Positions 56,401 to 61,500 of a stretch of DNA of 64,000 nucleotides are shown here, in pieces. The stretch is from positions 3,320,001 through 3,384,000 of the forward strand of contig CM028900.1 in the NCBI GenBank assembly GCA_016801885.1. The letters run 5' to 3'. A model generated the notes under the pieces. That model was not told the origin of the DNA. It did not search any database and saw only the letters and a program-made list of their open reading frames with translations. This stretch comes from Toxotes chatareus (lineage: Eukaryota; Chordata; Actinopteri; Toxotidae). The translations under genes were made by a program, and so were the position numbers. Each line of letters opens with the position of its first letter. Position 1 is the stretch's first letter.

Positions 56401-58524
56401 CCCCAGTACATGTATTTTTATTGAGGACTGCTCAGGTTATTAATTTCACTGTGTGTGTGTGTGTGTGTGAAGAGCTCTTCCTTGTGCTGTACGCTCACAG
56501 AGGTCCGGTCTGTTTTTGTTTCTCATCACAATCATAAGTATGGAATTATTTTAATGTAGTCTTTTAATATTAAATCTTTTAGGACAGTTATTCCGAAATC
56601 AGGATTTAATAATGTTCTTCTCAGAATTAAAACAACTTCACTTACCGACAGTCAGACGAGCATTAATGACAACACAGTGCAGTAACTACAGAATCAGTGG
56701 AGCTGAGGAAACAGGGGTTAGGTTAAGTGTTTCTGTGTCCAAGTACTATTTATGTTTTACCTGTATAATATTATACCTTTATTTGCAATTCAATACATTG
56801 AAATATGTGATTCAAAGGTATCTGAATCACCAAAGCGCAAACAAGATGGCAGCTAAGTTAGCTACATTTATCATAGTTTTTTTTTTTCCATCATTATTTG
56901 ATTTCGCTGCTGCCTTATTTAATTCTGTGAAATAACAAACTGAGTAACCAAAATCTCAGTTCACCAAAATTGGTATTTTTCATTTACCGATAACCACTCG
57001 GGGAAAATCAATAACTGTTCTTATAGCCATGGCTACCTCACATGCTAGCTTCTACATTTTAAAACTGGCCTTGTATTCAGCATCTTTCTGTGACAGAGGG
57101 TTCAGCAGGTGCAGGGATGAGCTGTTCCGCTGACCACGTACCAGTTACTGGGTTTTAGGTCCATTTTGTAGTTACTGAAAATTAAAAAAATATATGTTTT
57201 CACTGAATTTATACATTTCTGTGGCATAATATTTCCTTTTAAACAGCACAACTGATGGAAGGTCGGGGTTATAACTCAGTTTTGCCCAAACATGTCGTTG
57301 TCGCTGTGTTTTGCCTTTGTGGAGCAGCACTGTTTGTCTGTGGAAACCCGCACATCGCTGGTGTGTTGGCATGCGTCGTCACGGCCTGATGATCCAGAAA
57401 AGCAGCAATTTTCACATTTTCTCCCAGGACTGGCACATCCTGTCTACTGTCTGTGAGGAGCATCTGGTGCATATTACACGTTTCAACATGCATCAGTTGG
57501 CACAACACTGGCTGGAGCTAGCCGCTGTGCTGTGCACTTCACGAGCAGGCCCACTTAGTTGCTCCTTTGTCACTTTGTTGTGTCCGTTATGTGGGACACC
57601 CTTTCCTGTCACGGCAGAGCAATGACTCAGTGGTGAAACCCAAATGAATAGACTCTGCAGTATAAAAGCGTGTTTCCCGAAATAAGCTGTGCCAACCAGA
57701 AAACAACGTTTGACATCTCAACACATTTTTACAATTAAATTGGTATCTTGTTAGATGCTTTAAGGCGGTAAGGTAATAAAGTAAAGGTGGAAAAGAACGA
57801 ACAAGCAAACAAAAATTCTGATTTTGTTAGTTGTCAACCCATTTGTGTTAGCATGAGTGTAAGCATTAACACAGACATCTATATTAAGCTGCAGCCTGTT
57901 TTTATATGATCTGTCTCAACTCTGTGTGTGTTTCTAGGTCACAGTAGTTCTTACAAATTATACTGTTCTTTGCAACACTATTTAATAAGAACATCAGCTC
58001 CACTCAACGCTCTATTTGTTTGCTATAAGGTAAAACAAAGCTGTAAAATACCACAGGCTACCACCTGTCAAAACAATGTAATGCATCTAGTCTAAAGTTT
58101 TACTGCTAAATGTGAGAAGATCCCTGTGCATATGTGTTTCTCACCCTATATGTGACTAATCTGTCTTTTCATTAGTCATTCCGCTGCTTGTCTGGAGTAT
58201 TAAACAGCGTGTTAAAAGCAGGTGAAAAGAAAACAGTCCTCATTAAACTCGAGTGTAGCTGAACAGCTGGATGTATAAATGAACAAATCCTTGTAGGTGG
58301 TGTAACTACAGAGGTTTGATGTGTAGACTGAGTGCTTTCTTAGCGTGGCATTAACTGCAGGGTGTGCGTTACTCACTGTAGGAGCAGCCATACACCTCCA
58401 CTCTGAGGCCCATCCAGCCGCTGGGGTTCCAGCCGAGAGGGACGAAACGCAGGAAGCGTGTTCTCACTGGGTGGGACAGCTTGTTCTGGACAACGGCCTC
58501 TGAATTCACATTCCCGACAAACCT
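17057..58524 (-). CDS. cntnap5: Contactin-associated protein-like 5 (Caspr5-type) gene, exons 4-24, 5' incomplete
   Basis: This is a single-pass neuronal adhesion protein of the Caspr/neurexin IV family. Seen: 21 exons with AG/GT boundaries and compatible phases join into an open frame of 1174 codons including the TGA at 17057-17059. Domains by residue: discoidin end 1-49, laminin-G1 about 60-228, laminin-G2 about 230-415, EGF1 418-453, fibrinogen-like about 455-655, laminin-G3 656-800, EGF2 about 825-865, laminin-G4 866-1070, transmembrane about 1103-1125, cytoplasmic tail of about 48 residues ending EYYI. Known: mammalian family members are about 1300 residues from 24 exons, so exons 1-3 are missing. 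The subfamily call rests on segments resembling CNTNAP5: VADFDGRSSLLYRFNQK, FIFIDNQP with VQQG.LGN, VTYTFQEP and IRSLTLGKVT. CNTNAP3/4 are the alternatives. Family certainty is very high; paralogue certainty is about 0.75. Confidence 0.95.
17600..17725 (+). repeat. Fragment of small dispersed element
   Basis: Contains GTTATGCTAAGCTAATCATC, then CTTTTGGCAAGAAACC and GTGTATTTCCTAAAATG, the right-hand half of the element family seen complete at 49083-49420. It stops just before the Tc1-like element at 17731, consistent with that element having inserted into or beside it. Confidence 0.45.
17731..18737 (-). mobile_element. Degraded Tc1-like (Tc1/mariner) DNA transposon
   Basis: Both ends carry matching inverted repeats: GAGCACTTTATTAGGAACGC on the left and its near complement AGGTGTTCCTAATAAACTGC on the right, each next to TA. 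Minus-strand translation gives transposase pieces in shifted frames: VADHIHLQWPPQSPDLDPVE (the conserved PPQSPDLNPIEHLW segment of Tc1-type DDE transposases) and ISEEGFQHLVESMTRRTEAV. Internal segments are deleted and stops are present, so it cannot be active. It sits in intron 23, transposase in the same direction as the host gene. Confidence 0.85.
19239..19313 (-). CDS. cntnap5: cntnap5 exon 23: juxtamembrane linker and start of transmembrane helix
   Basis: 75 nt, phase 1 in and 1 out, residues 1083-1107. The acceptor is TTTCCAG at 19314. The donor is a weak GTCTGT from 19238. The peptide DQAVTATKDKEQRGNGTQ then KDLAVIA is a polar linker with sequon NGT followed by the first residues of the membrane helix. 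The linker is poorly conserved in the family. The exon call rests on phase, position, length close to the equivalent mammalian exon, and the continuous hydrophobic helix formed with exon 24. Confidence 0.85.
19314..21101 (-). other. cntnap5 intron 22
   Basis: 1788 bp. No repeat or exon was recognised except homopolymer runs and a perfect 18-bp palindrome at 19582-19599 (ATGACATTTAAATGTCAT). Confidence 0.7.
21102..21302 (-). CDS. cntnap5: cntnap5 exon 22: end of laminin-G domain 4
   Basis: 201 nt, phase 1 in and 1 out, residues 1016-1082. The acceptor is TGTGCAG at 21303 and the donor GTAAAA from 21101. The peptide contains GFVGCLSSVQFNNVAPLKAA, the standard laminin-G4 closing motif of this family, then VTIRGPLVQSNCGAL. 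The last cysteine pairs with the one in GFVGC. The exon ends in an unconserved Ser/Thr-rich juxtamembrane stretch. Confidence 0.95.
21505..21592 (-). CDS. cntnap5: cntnap5 exon 21: laminin-G domain 4
   Basis: 88 nt, phase 0 in and 1 out, residues 987-1015. The acceptor is CAACCAG at 21593 and the donor GTAAGT from 21504. The peptide IDQDIHRKYTLSSDAELI continues to RSLTLGKVT, matching the CNTNAP5 segment IRSLTLGKVT. It was recognised mainly by this motif and by phase agreement with exons 20 and 22. A short CTG repeat lies about 64 nt upstream of the acceptor. Confidence 0.92.
21593..22828 (-). other. cntnap5 intron 20
   Basis: 1236 bp. Contains (CAG)7 at 21656-21676, read as CTG on the transcribed strand, and an AT-rich patch near 22100-22135. 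No other feature seen. Confidence 0.7.
21656..21676 (+). repeat. (CAG)7 trinucleotide repeat
   Basis: Seven CAG units, which are CUG in the cntnap5 pre-mRNA, about 64 nt upstream of the exon 21 acceptor. Confidence 0.9.
22829..22962 (-). CDS. cntnap5: cntnap5 exon 20: laminin-G domain 4
   Basis: 134 nt, phase 1 in and 0 out, residues 942-986. The acceptor is TATCCAG at 22963 and the donor GTGAGT from 22828. The peptide runs GSLQIWYHLQTDRSPDVFSP, then NMADGRLHRIRIHRVGKNLY and VQ. The NMADGxLHxIxIxR pattern is conserved in laminin-G4 across the family. Confidence 0.93.
22963..24587 (-). other. cntnap5 intron 19
   Basis: 1625 bp. Holds the long CA repeat at 23302-23399 and a 9-bp-arm hairpin at 24363-24388 built on CGGATCCTT. 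Nothing else supported. Confidence 0.7.
23302..23399 (+). repeat. Long (CA)n microsatellite
   Basis: About 98 bp of almost pure CA (GT on the transcribed strand), with two CG interruptions near its left end. The apparent Thr-His open frames across it are artefacts. Confidence 0.97.
24588..24815 (-). CDS. cntnap5: cntnap5 exon 19: start of laminin-G domain 4
   Basis: 228 nt, phase 1 in and 1 out, residues 866-941. The acceptor is GCGTGCAG at 24816 and the donor GTACAT from 24587. The peptide is EVSVSFDRESSVTYTFQEPF, SVMQNRSSQ (sequon NRS), a serine-rich stretch, EDVAFSFVTFQRPAMLL and YIAVILAKNG. VTYxFQEP and the SFVT segment are closer to CNTNAP5 than to CNTNAP3/4. Confidence 0.94.
24816..26687 (-). 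other. cntnap5 intron 18
   Basis: 1872 bp. Short TTAA repeats at about 25541-25560 and a T run at 25578-25594. No exon or mobile element recognised. Confidence 0.65.
26688..26927 (-). CDS. cntnap5: cntnap5 exon 18: end of laminin-G3 and EGF-like domain 2
   Basis: 240 nt, phase 1 in and 1 out, residues 786-865. The acceptor is TTCCCAG at 26928 and the donor GTGGGT from 26687. The peptide begins GGTASQQRGFLGCIRTL, then NGVSFDLEERARMTPGVSSG, closing laminin-G3. It is followed by an EGF repeat with six cysteines (CPGYCSGSSSLCHNRGRC, then VCDCSQSAYGGTTCN). All EGF cysteines are in place. CHNxGxCxEKxNGYxCDC is closest to CNTNAP5. Confidence 0.96.
26928..28799 (-). other. cntnap5 intron 17
   Basis: 1872 bp. 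T run near 28154-28170. Open frames such as 27556-27885 have no family motif or splice support. No repeat recognised. Confidence 0.65.
28800..29018 (-). CDS. cntnap5: cntnap5 exon 17: middle of laminin-G domain 3
   Basis: 219 nt, phase 1 in and 1 out, residues 713-785. The donor is GTAGGC from 28799. The acceptor AG at 29019 follows only CCTCCC, preceded by a long GT/GC repeat instead of a normal pyrimidine tract. The peptide contains TFSFDVGNGPAV, NDRQWHYVRAERNVREASLQ, VDQLPLR, APADGHLRLRLSSQLFIG. FDVGNGP and QWHxVxAERNxxxASLQVDxLP are hallmark laminin-G3 motifs. Confidence 0.95.
29019..29931 (-). other. cntnap5 intron 16
   Basis: 913 bp. Its 3' end is a CA/GC-type repeat (29028-29073) directly before the exon 17 acceptor. 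The remainder is AT-rich without recognised features. Confidence 0.75.
29028..29073 (-). repeat. GT/GC repeat abutting the exon 17 acceptor
   Basis: On the transcribed strand this reads as GTGTGT with GCGC and GTGC interruptions. It ends about 9 nt before the AG at 29020-29019, in the place where a polypyrimidine tract is expected. Confidence 0.9.
29932..30102 (-). CDS. cntnap5: cntnap5 exon 16: start of laminin-G domain 3
   Basis: 171 nt, phase 1 in and 1 out, residues 656-712. The acceptor is TTCTTTCAG at 30103 and the donor GTGAGT from 29931. The peptide contains IWNAASFYQESSYLYFP, ISFYFKTSTPSGVFLENLG and KDFIRVELS. These match the family motifs WNAxSF, SxDISFxFKT and SGVFLENLGxxDFIRxE. 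Confidence 0.96.
30103..32328 (-). other. cntnap5 intron 15
   Basis: 2226 bp. Contains an A run at about 31180-31194 and a C-rich tract at 32065-32084. No exon or mobile element recognised. Confidence 0.65.
32329..32456 (-). CDS. cntnap5: cntnap5 exon 15: end of fibrinogen-like region
   Basis: 128 nt, phase 2 in and 1 out, residues 613-655. The acceptor is GTCTCACAG at 32457 and the donor GTAGGT from 32328. The peptide contains TNDMGILSYKDHLPVSQIVI, then GDTNRTGSQA with sequon NRT, and VGPLRCYGD. The SYKDHLPVxQIVI and GPLRCxGD motifs are near-invariant in Caspr proteins. Confidence 0.96.
33233..33345 (+). repeat. Fragment of interspersed DNA-transposon-like repeat
   Basis: Starts CAGTTGTCACTTTATTAGG, then TACACCAATGCAGTCTAATACA and TGAATGGAGGTTATG. 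The CACTTTATTAGGTACACC end is a familiar vertebrate inverted-repeat terminus. No opposite end was found, so this is a fragment. Family not named. Confidence 0.5.
33388..33898 (+). mobile_element. Short, internally deleted mariner-family transposon
   Basis: Inverted repeats of 33 bp at 33398-33430 and 33856-33888 differ at only three positions and share GTGGCC and AAGGTAGAAGGAG. TA lies at both outer ends. Between them, the plus strand reads a transposase N-terminal piece (LSEKMNDISLRAVIRYLGLK, then GLSPKEV) and, after a gap, a C-terminal piece (RGMKMELRGCQFGSDDDV, then VQETHFYKEGI). The catalytic core is missing, so it is non-autonomous. It lies about 118 bp downstream of the exon 14 donor, opposite in sense to cntnap5. 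Confidence 0.85.
34016..34172 (-). CDS. cntnap5: cntnap5 exon 14: fibrinogen-like region, cysteine-rich
   Basis: 157 nt, phase 1 in and 2 out, residues 561-612. The acceptor is TTGCAG at 34173 and the donor GTACAT from 34015. The peptide is DGSPLSWWLDREGERRSYWG, then GFLPGVQQCSCSLEENC and YFCNCDADADAW. WW, YWGG, PGVQQC and NCDAD are family hallmarks. The usual CxCG motif reads CSCS here, with the family glycine replaced by serine. A mariner-like element ends only about 120 bp beyond the donor. Confidence 0.95.
34173..37474 (-). other. cntnap5 intron 13
   Basis: 3302 bp. A-rich runs at 34308-34355, a T run at 36559-36574 and an A run at 37289-37306. Around 35770-35790 the sequence CTTTTATCCAAAGTGATTTA resembles a short motif common in fish repeats. 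No exon recognised. Confidence 0.65.
37475..37675 (-). CDS. cntnap5: cntnap5 exon 13: fibrinogen-like region
   Basis: 201 nt, phase 1 in and 1 out, residues 494-560. The acceptor is a T-rich tract ending CTTTTAG at 37676, next to a long A/T tract, and the donor is GTATTT from 37474. The peptide includes EKVWTVVTHN, a region with two sequons (NIT, NYS), AEQLRAIVSGSEQCQQEVVY and CRKSRLFNT. This matches the family pattern QLxAxIxxSExCxQEVxYxCxxSRLxNT with its conserved cysteines. Confidence 0.95.
37676..40293 (-). other. cntnap5 intron 12
   Basis: 2618 bp. Begins with an A/T homopolymer tract next to the exon 13 acceptor (37682-37700); T run near 39307-39323. No mobile element or exon recognised. 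Confidence 0.65.
40294..40413 (-). CDS. cntnap5: cntnap5 exon 12: start of fibrinogen-like region
   Basis: 120 nt, phase 1 in and 1 out, residues 454-493. The acceptor is CTTCCAG at 40414 and the donor GTGAGA from 40293. The peptide IYESSCEAYKLIG continues to FYSIDPDGSGPLGPTQVYCN and then MTE. The DPDGSGPLGP and VYCNMT motifs are diagnostic of the fibrinogen C-terminal-like segment of Caspr proteins. NMT is a glycosylation sequon. Confidence 0.96.
40414..41852 (-). other. cntnap5 intron 11
   Basis: 1439 bp. Three A runs (near 41295, 41475-41491, 41571-41590), T runs on the transcribed strand. Nothing else recognised. Confidence 0.65.
41853..41959 (-). CDS. cntnap5: cntnap5 exon 11: EGF-like domain 1
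   Basis: 107 nt, phase 2 in and 1 out, residues 418-453. The acceptor is TTTTTTCAG at 41960 and the donor GTGAGC from 41852. The peptide RCLPNLCEHGGRCSQTW continues to SFSCDCSGTGYSGATCHN. All six EGF cysteines are present in the normal order, so the three disulphides should form. This is the first of two EGF repeats in the ectodomain and joins laminin-G2 to the fibrinogen-like region. Confidence 0.96.
41960..44126 (-). other. cntnap5 intron 10
   Basis: 2167 bp. The stretch 42630-42910 is rich in TTAAT/ATTAA core sites and lacks repeats, a possible conserved noncoding element (speculative). Otherwise no feature recognised. Confidence 0.55.
44127..44286 (-). CDS. cntnap5: cntnap5 exon 10: end of laminin-G domain 2
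   Basis: 160 nt, phase 1 in and 2 out, residues 365-417. The acceptor is ATCCAG at 44287 and the donor GTAAAG from 44126. The peptide runs GCPTTDCEVPTPKFQGCMRF, then IFIDNQPMNLSHVQQGLLGN and FDTCNMRDR. The FQGCMRxIFIDNQP and VQQGxLGN segments are the strongest pointers to CNTNAP5 rather than CNTNAP2 or CNTNAP4. It is separated from exon 9 by an intron of only 130 bp. Confidence 0.95.
44417..44560 (-). CDS. cntnap5: cntnap5 exon 9: second half of laminin-G domain 2
   Basis: 144 nt, phase 1 in and 1 out, residues 317-364. The acceptor is CTTTAG at 44561. The donor is a weak GTTGGT from 44416. The peptide contains VSDGLWHSVNLDTRN, matching the family motif (L)NDGLWHSV, then MTLTVDGEPCSPTELW and NFYFGG. 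Odd: a cysteine in DGEPCSP where the CNTNAP5 sequence I know has none, so it is possibly unpaired. A downstream GT (GTGGAT) would break the frame with exon 10, so GTTGGT is preferred despite its weakness. Confidence 0.88.
45057..45082. repeat. Perfect 26-bp palindrome
   Basis: Thirteen-base arms without spacer: the left half is TTCTTGGTGTTAA and the right half its exact complement. It is preceded by a short TTC repeat. Confidence 0.95.
48538..48560 (-). repeat. (CA)n repeat just inside the exon 8 donor
   Basis: On the transcribed strand CACACACACGCACACACA starts about 14 nt after the exon 8 donor GTGCGT. Confidence 0.9.
48574..48841 (-). CDS. cntnap5: cntnap5 exon 8: first half of laminin-G domain 2
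   Basis: 268 nt, phase 0 in and 1 out, residues 228-316. The acceptor is CTCCAG at 48842 and the donor GTGCGT from 48573. The peptide begins GNVTFSCSQPQ, with sequon NVT and a conserved cysteine, runs through a serine-rich stretch, and contains VRFQFRTWNPDGLLLS, the typical opening of laminin-G2. A (CA)n tract lies within 40 nt after the donor. The weakly conserved LQISNSRLHLTLRSS part is divergent, as expected for the surface of this domain. Confidence 0.94.
49083..49420. mobile_element. Small inverted-repeat element (MITE-like), both ends present
   Basis: The left end reads CAGTTTGACATTTTGGGAA. The right end CCCAAAATGCTGAACTATTC then CTTTAAG is its imperfect complement. The middle contains ACGAGAGAGTGGTATCACTC and GGCAAGAAAGCGAATAAAC, a pattern I recognise as a common teleost repeat. 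No coding capacity. Related fragments are at 2303-2365, 6616-6690 and 17600-17725. Confidence 0.6.
50290..50335. repeat. Perfect 19-bp inverted repeat at the LINE 5' junction
   Basis: Arms 50290-50308 and 50317-50335 (AAAGGACCTTAGCCGTCTC and its complement) with an 8-nt spacer. The right arm is LINE coding sequence (RRLRSF); the left is an inverted copy of it. Confidence 0.95.
50309..50974 (+). mobile_element. 5'-truncated non-LTR retrotransposon (L2/CR1-like), 3' end
   Basis: Plus-strand translation gives RRLRSFNICWTVLRMFYESV then VASAVLYAVACWGSSLKVKD, the end of a fish LINE reverse transcriptase. After an internal deletion and frame change near 50455 it reads HRSSFSNRLIVPRCTTERHR then KSFLPVAIKL, the usual C-terminus. 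The element ends with four TTCTGA units (50951-50974), a short-unit tail as in L2/CR1-type elements. The clade is inferred from memory of similar sequences. It is inactive and lies antisense in intron 7. Confidence 0.8.
51028..51135 (-). repeat. Fragment of interspersed teleost repeat
   Basis: In reverse complement it contains ATGCTGATGTTTAGGTGTAA and GTTAGCGTGTTAGCATGCTA, matching the order of motifs at 61235-61330 in the opposite orientation. Confidence 0.5.
51897..52040 (-). CDS. cntnap5: cntnap5 exon 7: end of laminin-G domain 1
   Basis: 144 nt, phase 0 at both ends, residues 180-227. The acceptor is CATAG at 52041 and the donor GTAAGT from 51896. The peptide begins LSFGGIPLPGKPGTFL, then NFHGCMENLYYNGINI and DLAKRRKPQ. 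The FxGC(M/I)xxLxxNG motif closes each laminin-G domain of this family and carries the disulphide cysteine. The acceptor's pyrimidine tract is poor (purines are interspersed), but family homology and both phases agree. Confidence 0.94.
52333..52586. mobile_element. Tc1-derived miniature element
   Basis: The left end TACAGTGCATTCAGAAAGTA then TTCAGACTCC and the right end TTCTGAATACATTCTGAATG then CAACTTA are imperfect inverted repeats, with TA at both borders. These termini are common in fish Tc1-type elements. About 254 bp, no coding capacity, internal T runs. Confidence 0.7.
52697..52980 (+). mobile_element. Tc1/mariner transposase C-terminal remnant
   Basis: The plus strand contains SLHRTLTQTPSNAWNTNRV and, further on, FLESLPRKVGAVIVTKGCP, the typical end of a Tc1-type transposase (HLVESLPRRVEAVIxAKGG). 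The frame is partly disrupted and there is no N-terminal or catalytic part. A run ending TGTCCACAT follows, as in related fish copies. Confidence 0.65.
53427..53469. repeat. 18-bp inverted repeat, one mismatch
   Basis: AGGAATAACACACTAAAC (53427-53444) and its near complement (53452-53469) are separated by 7 nt. The right arm borders the possible retroelement remnant. Confidence 0.85.
53490..53700 (+). mobile_element. Possible reverse-transcriptase C-terminal remnant
   Basis: The plus strand reads APRLITNSTVHHCVI, then VWSTLDKFIKWHTHIYKAAL and AISPPVY. This fits the loose C-terminal pattern of several fish non-LTR elements (RLITN...HHC...W..L...HW..FIYKA..G.LPPY). Weakly conserved, and no ends found. 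Confidence 0.4.
53721..53905 (-). CDS. cntnap5: cntnap5 exon 6: middle of laminin-G domain 1
   Basis: 185 nt, phase 1 in and 0 out, residues 118-179. The acceptor is CTCCAG at 53906 and the donor GTGAGT from 53720. The peptide includes GSLLDDQHWHSVHIER, a laminin-G motif almost invariant in Caspr proteins, an N-glycosylation sequon NLT, then HTQHFQTKGE and LEVDYE. The real frame is not the longest open one on this strand; it was fixed by phase with exons 5 and 7. Confidence 0.95.
53906..54493 (-). other. cntnap5 intron 5
   Basis: 588 bp with an A run near 54019-54041. No other feature. Confidence 0.75.
54494..54697 (-). CDS. cntnap5: cntnap5 exon 5: start of laminin-G domain 1
   Basis: 204 nt, phase 1 in and 1 out, residues 50-117. 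The acceptor is TTTCAG at 54698 and the donor GTGAAC from 54493. The peptide begins KSYVADFDGRSSLLYRF and contains the laminin-G signatures VISLRFKS, GVLLHGEGQ and GDYITLEL, then LYLNLG. The VADFDGRSSLLYRF segment is closer to CNTNAP5 than to CNTNAP2, which has INFDGHVVLPYRF at this place. Skipping this exon would keep the frame. Confidence 0.95.
54698..58376 (-). other. cntnap5 intron 4
   Basis: 3679 bp. A run at 55313-55330 and a GT repeat at 56451-56469. Frames such as 57311-57625 have no recognisable domain. No mobile element recognised. Confidence 0.65.
56451..56469 (+). repeat. (GT)n microsatellite
   Basis: About nine GT units within intron 4. Confidence 0.9.
58377..58524 (-). CDS. cntnap5: cntnap5 exon 4: end of discoidin (F5/8C) domain
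   Basis: 148 nt, phase 0 in and 1 out, residues 1-49. The acceptor is a pyrimidine-rich tract ending CTGCAG at 58525 and the donor is GTGAGT at 58376-58371. The peptide contains LSHPVRTRFLRFVP and ends LRVEVYGCSY, the characteristic C-terminal strand and closing cysteine of the F5/8C domain that starts the ectodomain of every Caspr protein. The arginine-rich RTRFLRF and the cysteine are the conserved parts. It is the most 5' exon I can support in the window. Confidence 0.93.
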
Positions 58525-61500
58525 CTGCAGGACCAGAGAGGGACAAAGACTGCGGCTGTGATAGCAGCAAAAAAAAACAAAAAACAAAACCTGATATAGA
58601 ACAAGTGACCAGCGCTCCACTGGGAAACAACAAACGAGCTCAGATCTGAAACGAATAGTAATATTTTCACCAGGGAGTAGAAAAGTCTGTTTTTAGCTGA
58701 ATACTTGAAATACAAGCAGAGTAAAAATCTAAATCCTTGCATAGCACAGACAACAACAAAGTGCTGACAAGGCTAACCCAAGGGTAATGTCTTCCTCCTA
58801 TCCTTGAACATACTATTTAATGTAAAGTGATAAGCATCATTGTGCGGTGTGGAAATATGAGCATATCCGTTCAAACAGCTCCATGTGAGAAGGAGGAAAA
58901 ATGACCACTGAGGCAGGCTGGGGTGAAATAAGTGCTCTCGTGTTGTGTTTTCTCCCCTCAGAGCTAAAAATGAAAACCTCTGAGTGCAATTGTGAGATGT
59001 CATTCTTCTTTTTATTTTCCAGCCCTCGTCTACTTTCAGTCTGCGCCAAACAACGCCAGGGGACATGAATAGAGAAACAGAGAGCGAATGAAAGATGGAG
59101 ACAGAAACAGAGACAAGAAACTTCTCCCCTCAAATGACTGATCACCGGCTTCTTCATAACTGATTCTAGGCAGGTGACATATCCGATCAATAGCTACTCG
59201 CACTATAAAGATCAAAAAAGACAGATCATTGACAGTAGAGCTCCAGGCTTTTGTGAATAGTTCAACACAGTCAGACAAGGCAGATAATTCAGCTTTCCAC
59301 AACAACAGAAACACAGTGACCAGCGGCACAAATGACCGTCCGATGCTTGTGGATTACTGCAAAGCAGAGGAATCATTAAAAACACTGGGATGCTGCTTCT
59401 CGGTAAATAATCAAGGCAACAGTGCAACTGTTAAGGCTGTTATTGTGATTTATGCCACTGCTTTACCATTTTGAGCCTTTTACTGAGAGGAGCCCGGTGG
59501 CTGAGTCTTAAAACACGTACAAGCTAGCCTAATTTATATATGCACAGTAATTCACAGGAGGGATTAACAAAGGGCACTGGGGCTTACGCACTTGGTTGAG
59601 GAAAATGTATTACAGTAGCAAAGCAAACAGCATTTTAAACAGCAAATTAAAAATACACACACACAAAAAAAAGAGAAACACGTTAACGTCGAAAAAACAA
59701 GGCACACATTTTCACAAAACTAAGGTTTTCTCAATGTTCTCAGCCACAAAATCAAATGTTCAGGCTGATGAAATCATGCTGCTGTCTGTGCCGTACAGGG
59801 GTGTGGTCCTGACCTTGTTATTTTCAGGTTCTGTGTAAGATACACTGCTGTAGAAGACAGCAGAGGACAGTAGGAGATATTCAAAAGCTGTAATTTAAAG
59901 CCCCTAAGACCATGGTTTCAGATGTTAAGTATTTCTTTACAGCATACTCATATCAAATATTCATGACTAGATAAGCAGCAATCAAAATTAAACCTCAGGG
60001 GGAAAAAAAGCCTCCTCAGGAATTATTTATTAATCAAAACCTGCGAAAAACTTGGACGATGTTCTTCATCGGGACTCGGTGGGCGTGGTTTGAGCTGATT
60101 TGACTGACAGTGCTGGCGACATAAGCAATCAAGCCACCAACTGTCATTAAGTTCTGATTCAGACGTCGTTAAGCTCAGTTCTCAGAATAAATGAGTCCTG
60201 CCCACTTCGAACCAGTGTGAGAGCAATGACAGGAACAGAAAAACAAAAGACTTGTGTGAAGGAACCAAAACTGTTGCAACATGGACAGAAAATATGTGTC
60301 CTTGTAGGGGGACATTGCACATAACAATAGTAACTATTTTCTTTGGTTAGGATAACACACCATATAAGATCAGGGTATGCTTAGTGCATGGTGCACGTAT
60401 CGTAATTATTAGCCCGGTCTTTCCACTTGAACTCCCAGCTGAACTTCTGGAAAATCTAATGAACCAAATGAACTCTGATTGAGGCTGCGGAGCAGTCATT
60501 CTAACAGTTCATTAGCTAACAATGCTCACACACGTCAGCACGAGTCATTAGTATTCAAGAGCAATACCACTCCAAGAACACCGCTGAGGCTGTCCTGAGC
60601 TATGACGTTTGTGTTTTGTCCTCTCTGGAAAAACTTACGACAGAACATCCTGTGCTTTCCAGCCGGGAGATGAGGCAAAGTCTCTGAATAAAGGCCTGAG
60701 GGTGCAGGAGATTTTCCGAGGGGCCAGAGGACCGGCGTTGGTCCTTATCCGCATAAACAATCCTAACCCCACAGTGACTTCATTATTTCTATTTATGTTT
60801 CTGTCACTGTGGAACAGTCTCCCTCCCCGTTCATTAAGACTCTTTACTCTTCCTCTCCAGTGATGAGCTCCCTTGTGCCACTTTTCCTTTATGTTGCATA
60901 CAGCTCAGGCACATAAGTTTATTTTAATCAATTCACTGGGGGATAAATCCTGCTGCCGGCGATGAAGCCGCTGCAGTGTGTTCAGGGAGGTCACCGGCCA
61001 GATAAACTGCCTCAGGAAACACGTAGTGGAAATTACCAATACATGACCTTGCCACGAGTGAAAACGCTACTTCAGTCCCTGGTCTCCAGTCATATAGGTC
61101 CTGACCAGGATCCACAAGACCTTAGATATTTCTTCAATATCTTAGTTAGAAACGACTGAAGTCTGATCTTACTAATGTGCTGTGTTCTCTGCCCTCAGGT
61201 CTCGCTAAGCATCGATGCGGGCAACGTGTTTACAGTGACAATGTAAACATGCTGATGTGTAGCAGGTGTAATATTTACGATCTCAGTTTAAGGTGTTAAT
61301 GTGCTAACGCTAGCTAATTTGCTAATTAGCAGTGGAAGCGACGTATTGGAAAAATTCGACGCAGCGCTCGACGAACAGTCAGGGCATCACCAAAGTCGGT
61401 GGGATTCATCCTCTGGGGACCATGAACGTCTGTCTTCCAACTGCTCTTGAGCCATGTCAGTCTGGACCTGACTGACCGACCAAACCAACTAAACTGCCGT

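Noticed and set aside
57311..57625. 104-codon plus-strand frame in intron 4
   Set aside because: No recognised family, no supporting splice or promoter context; compatible with chance.
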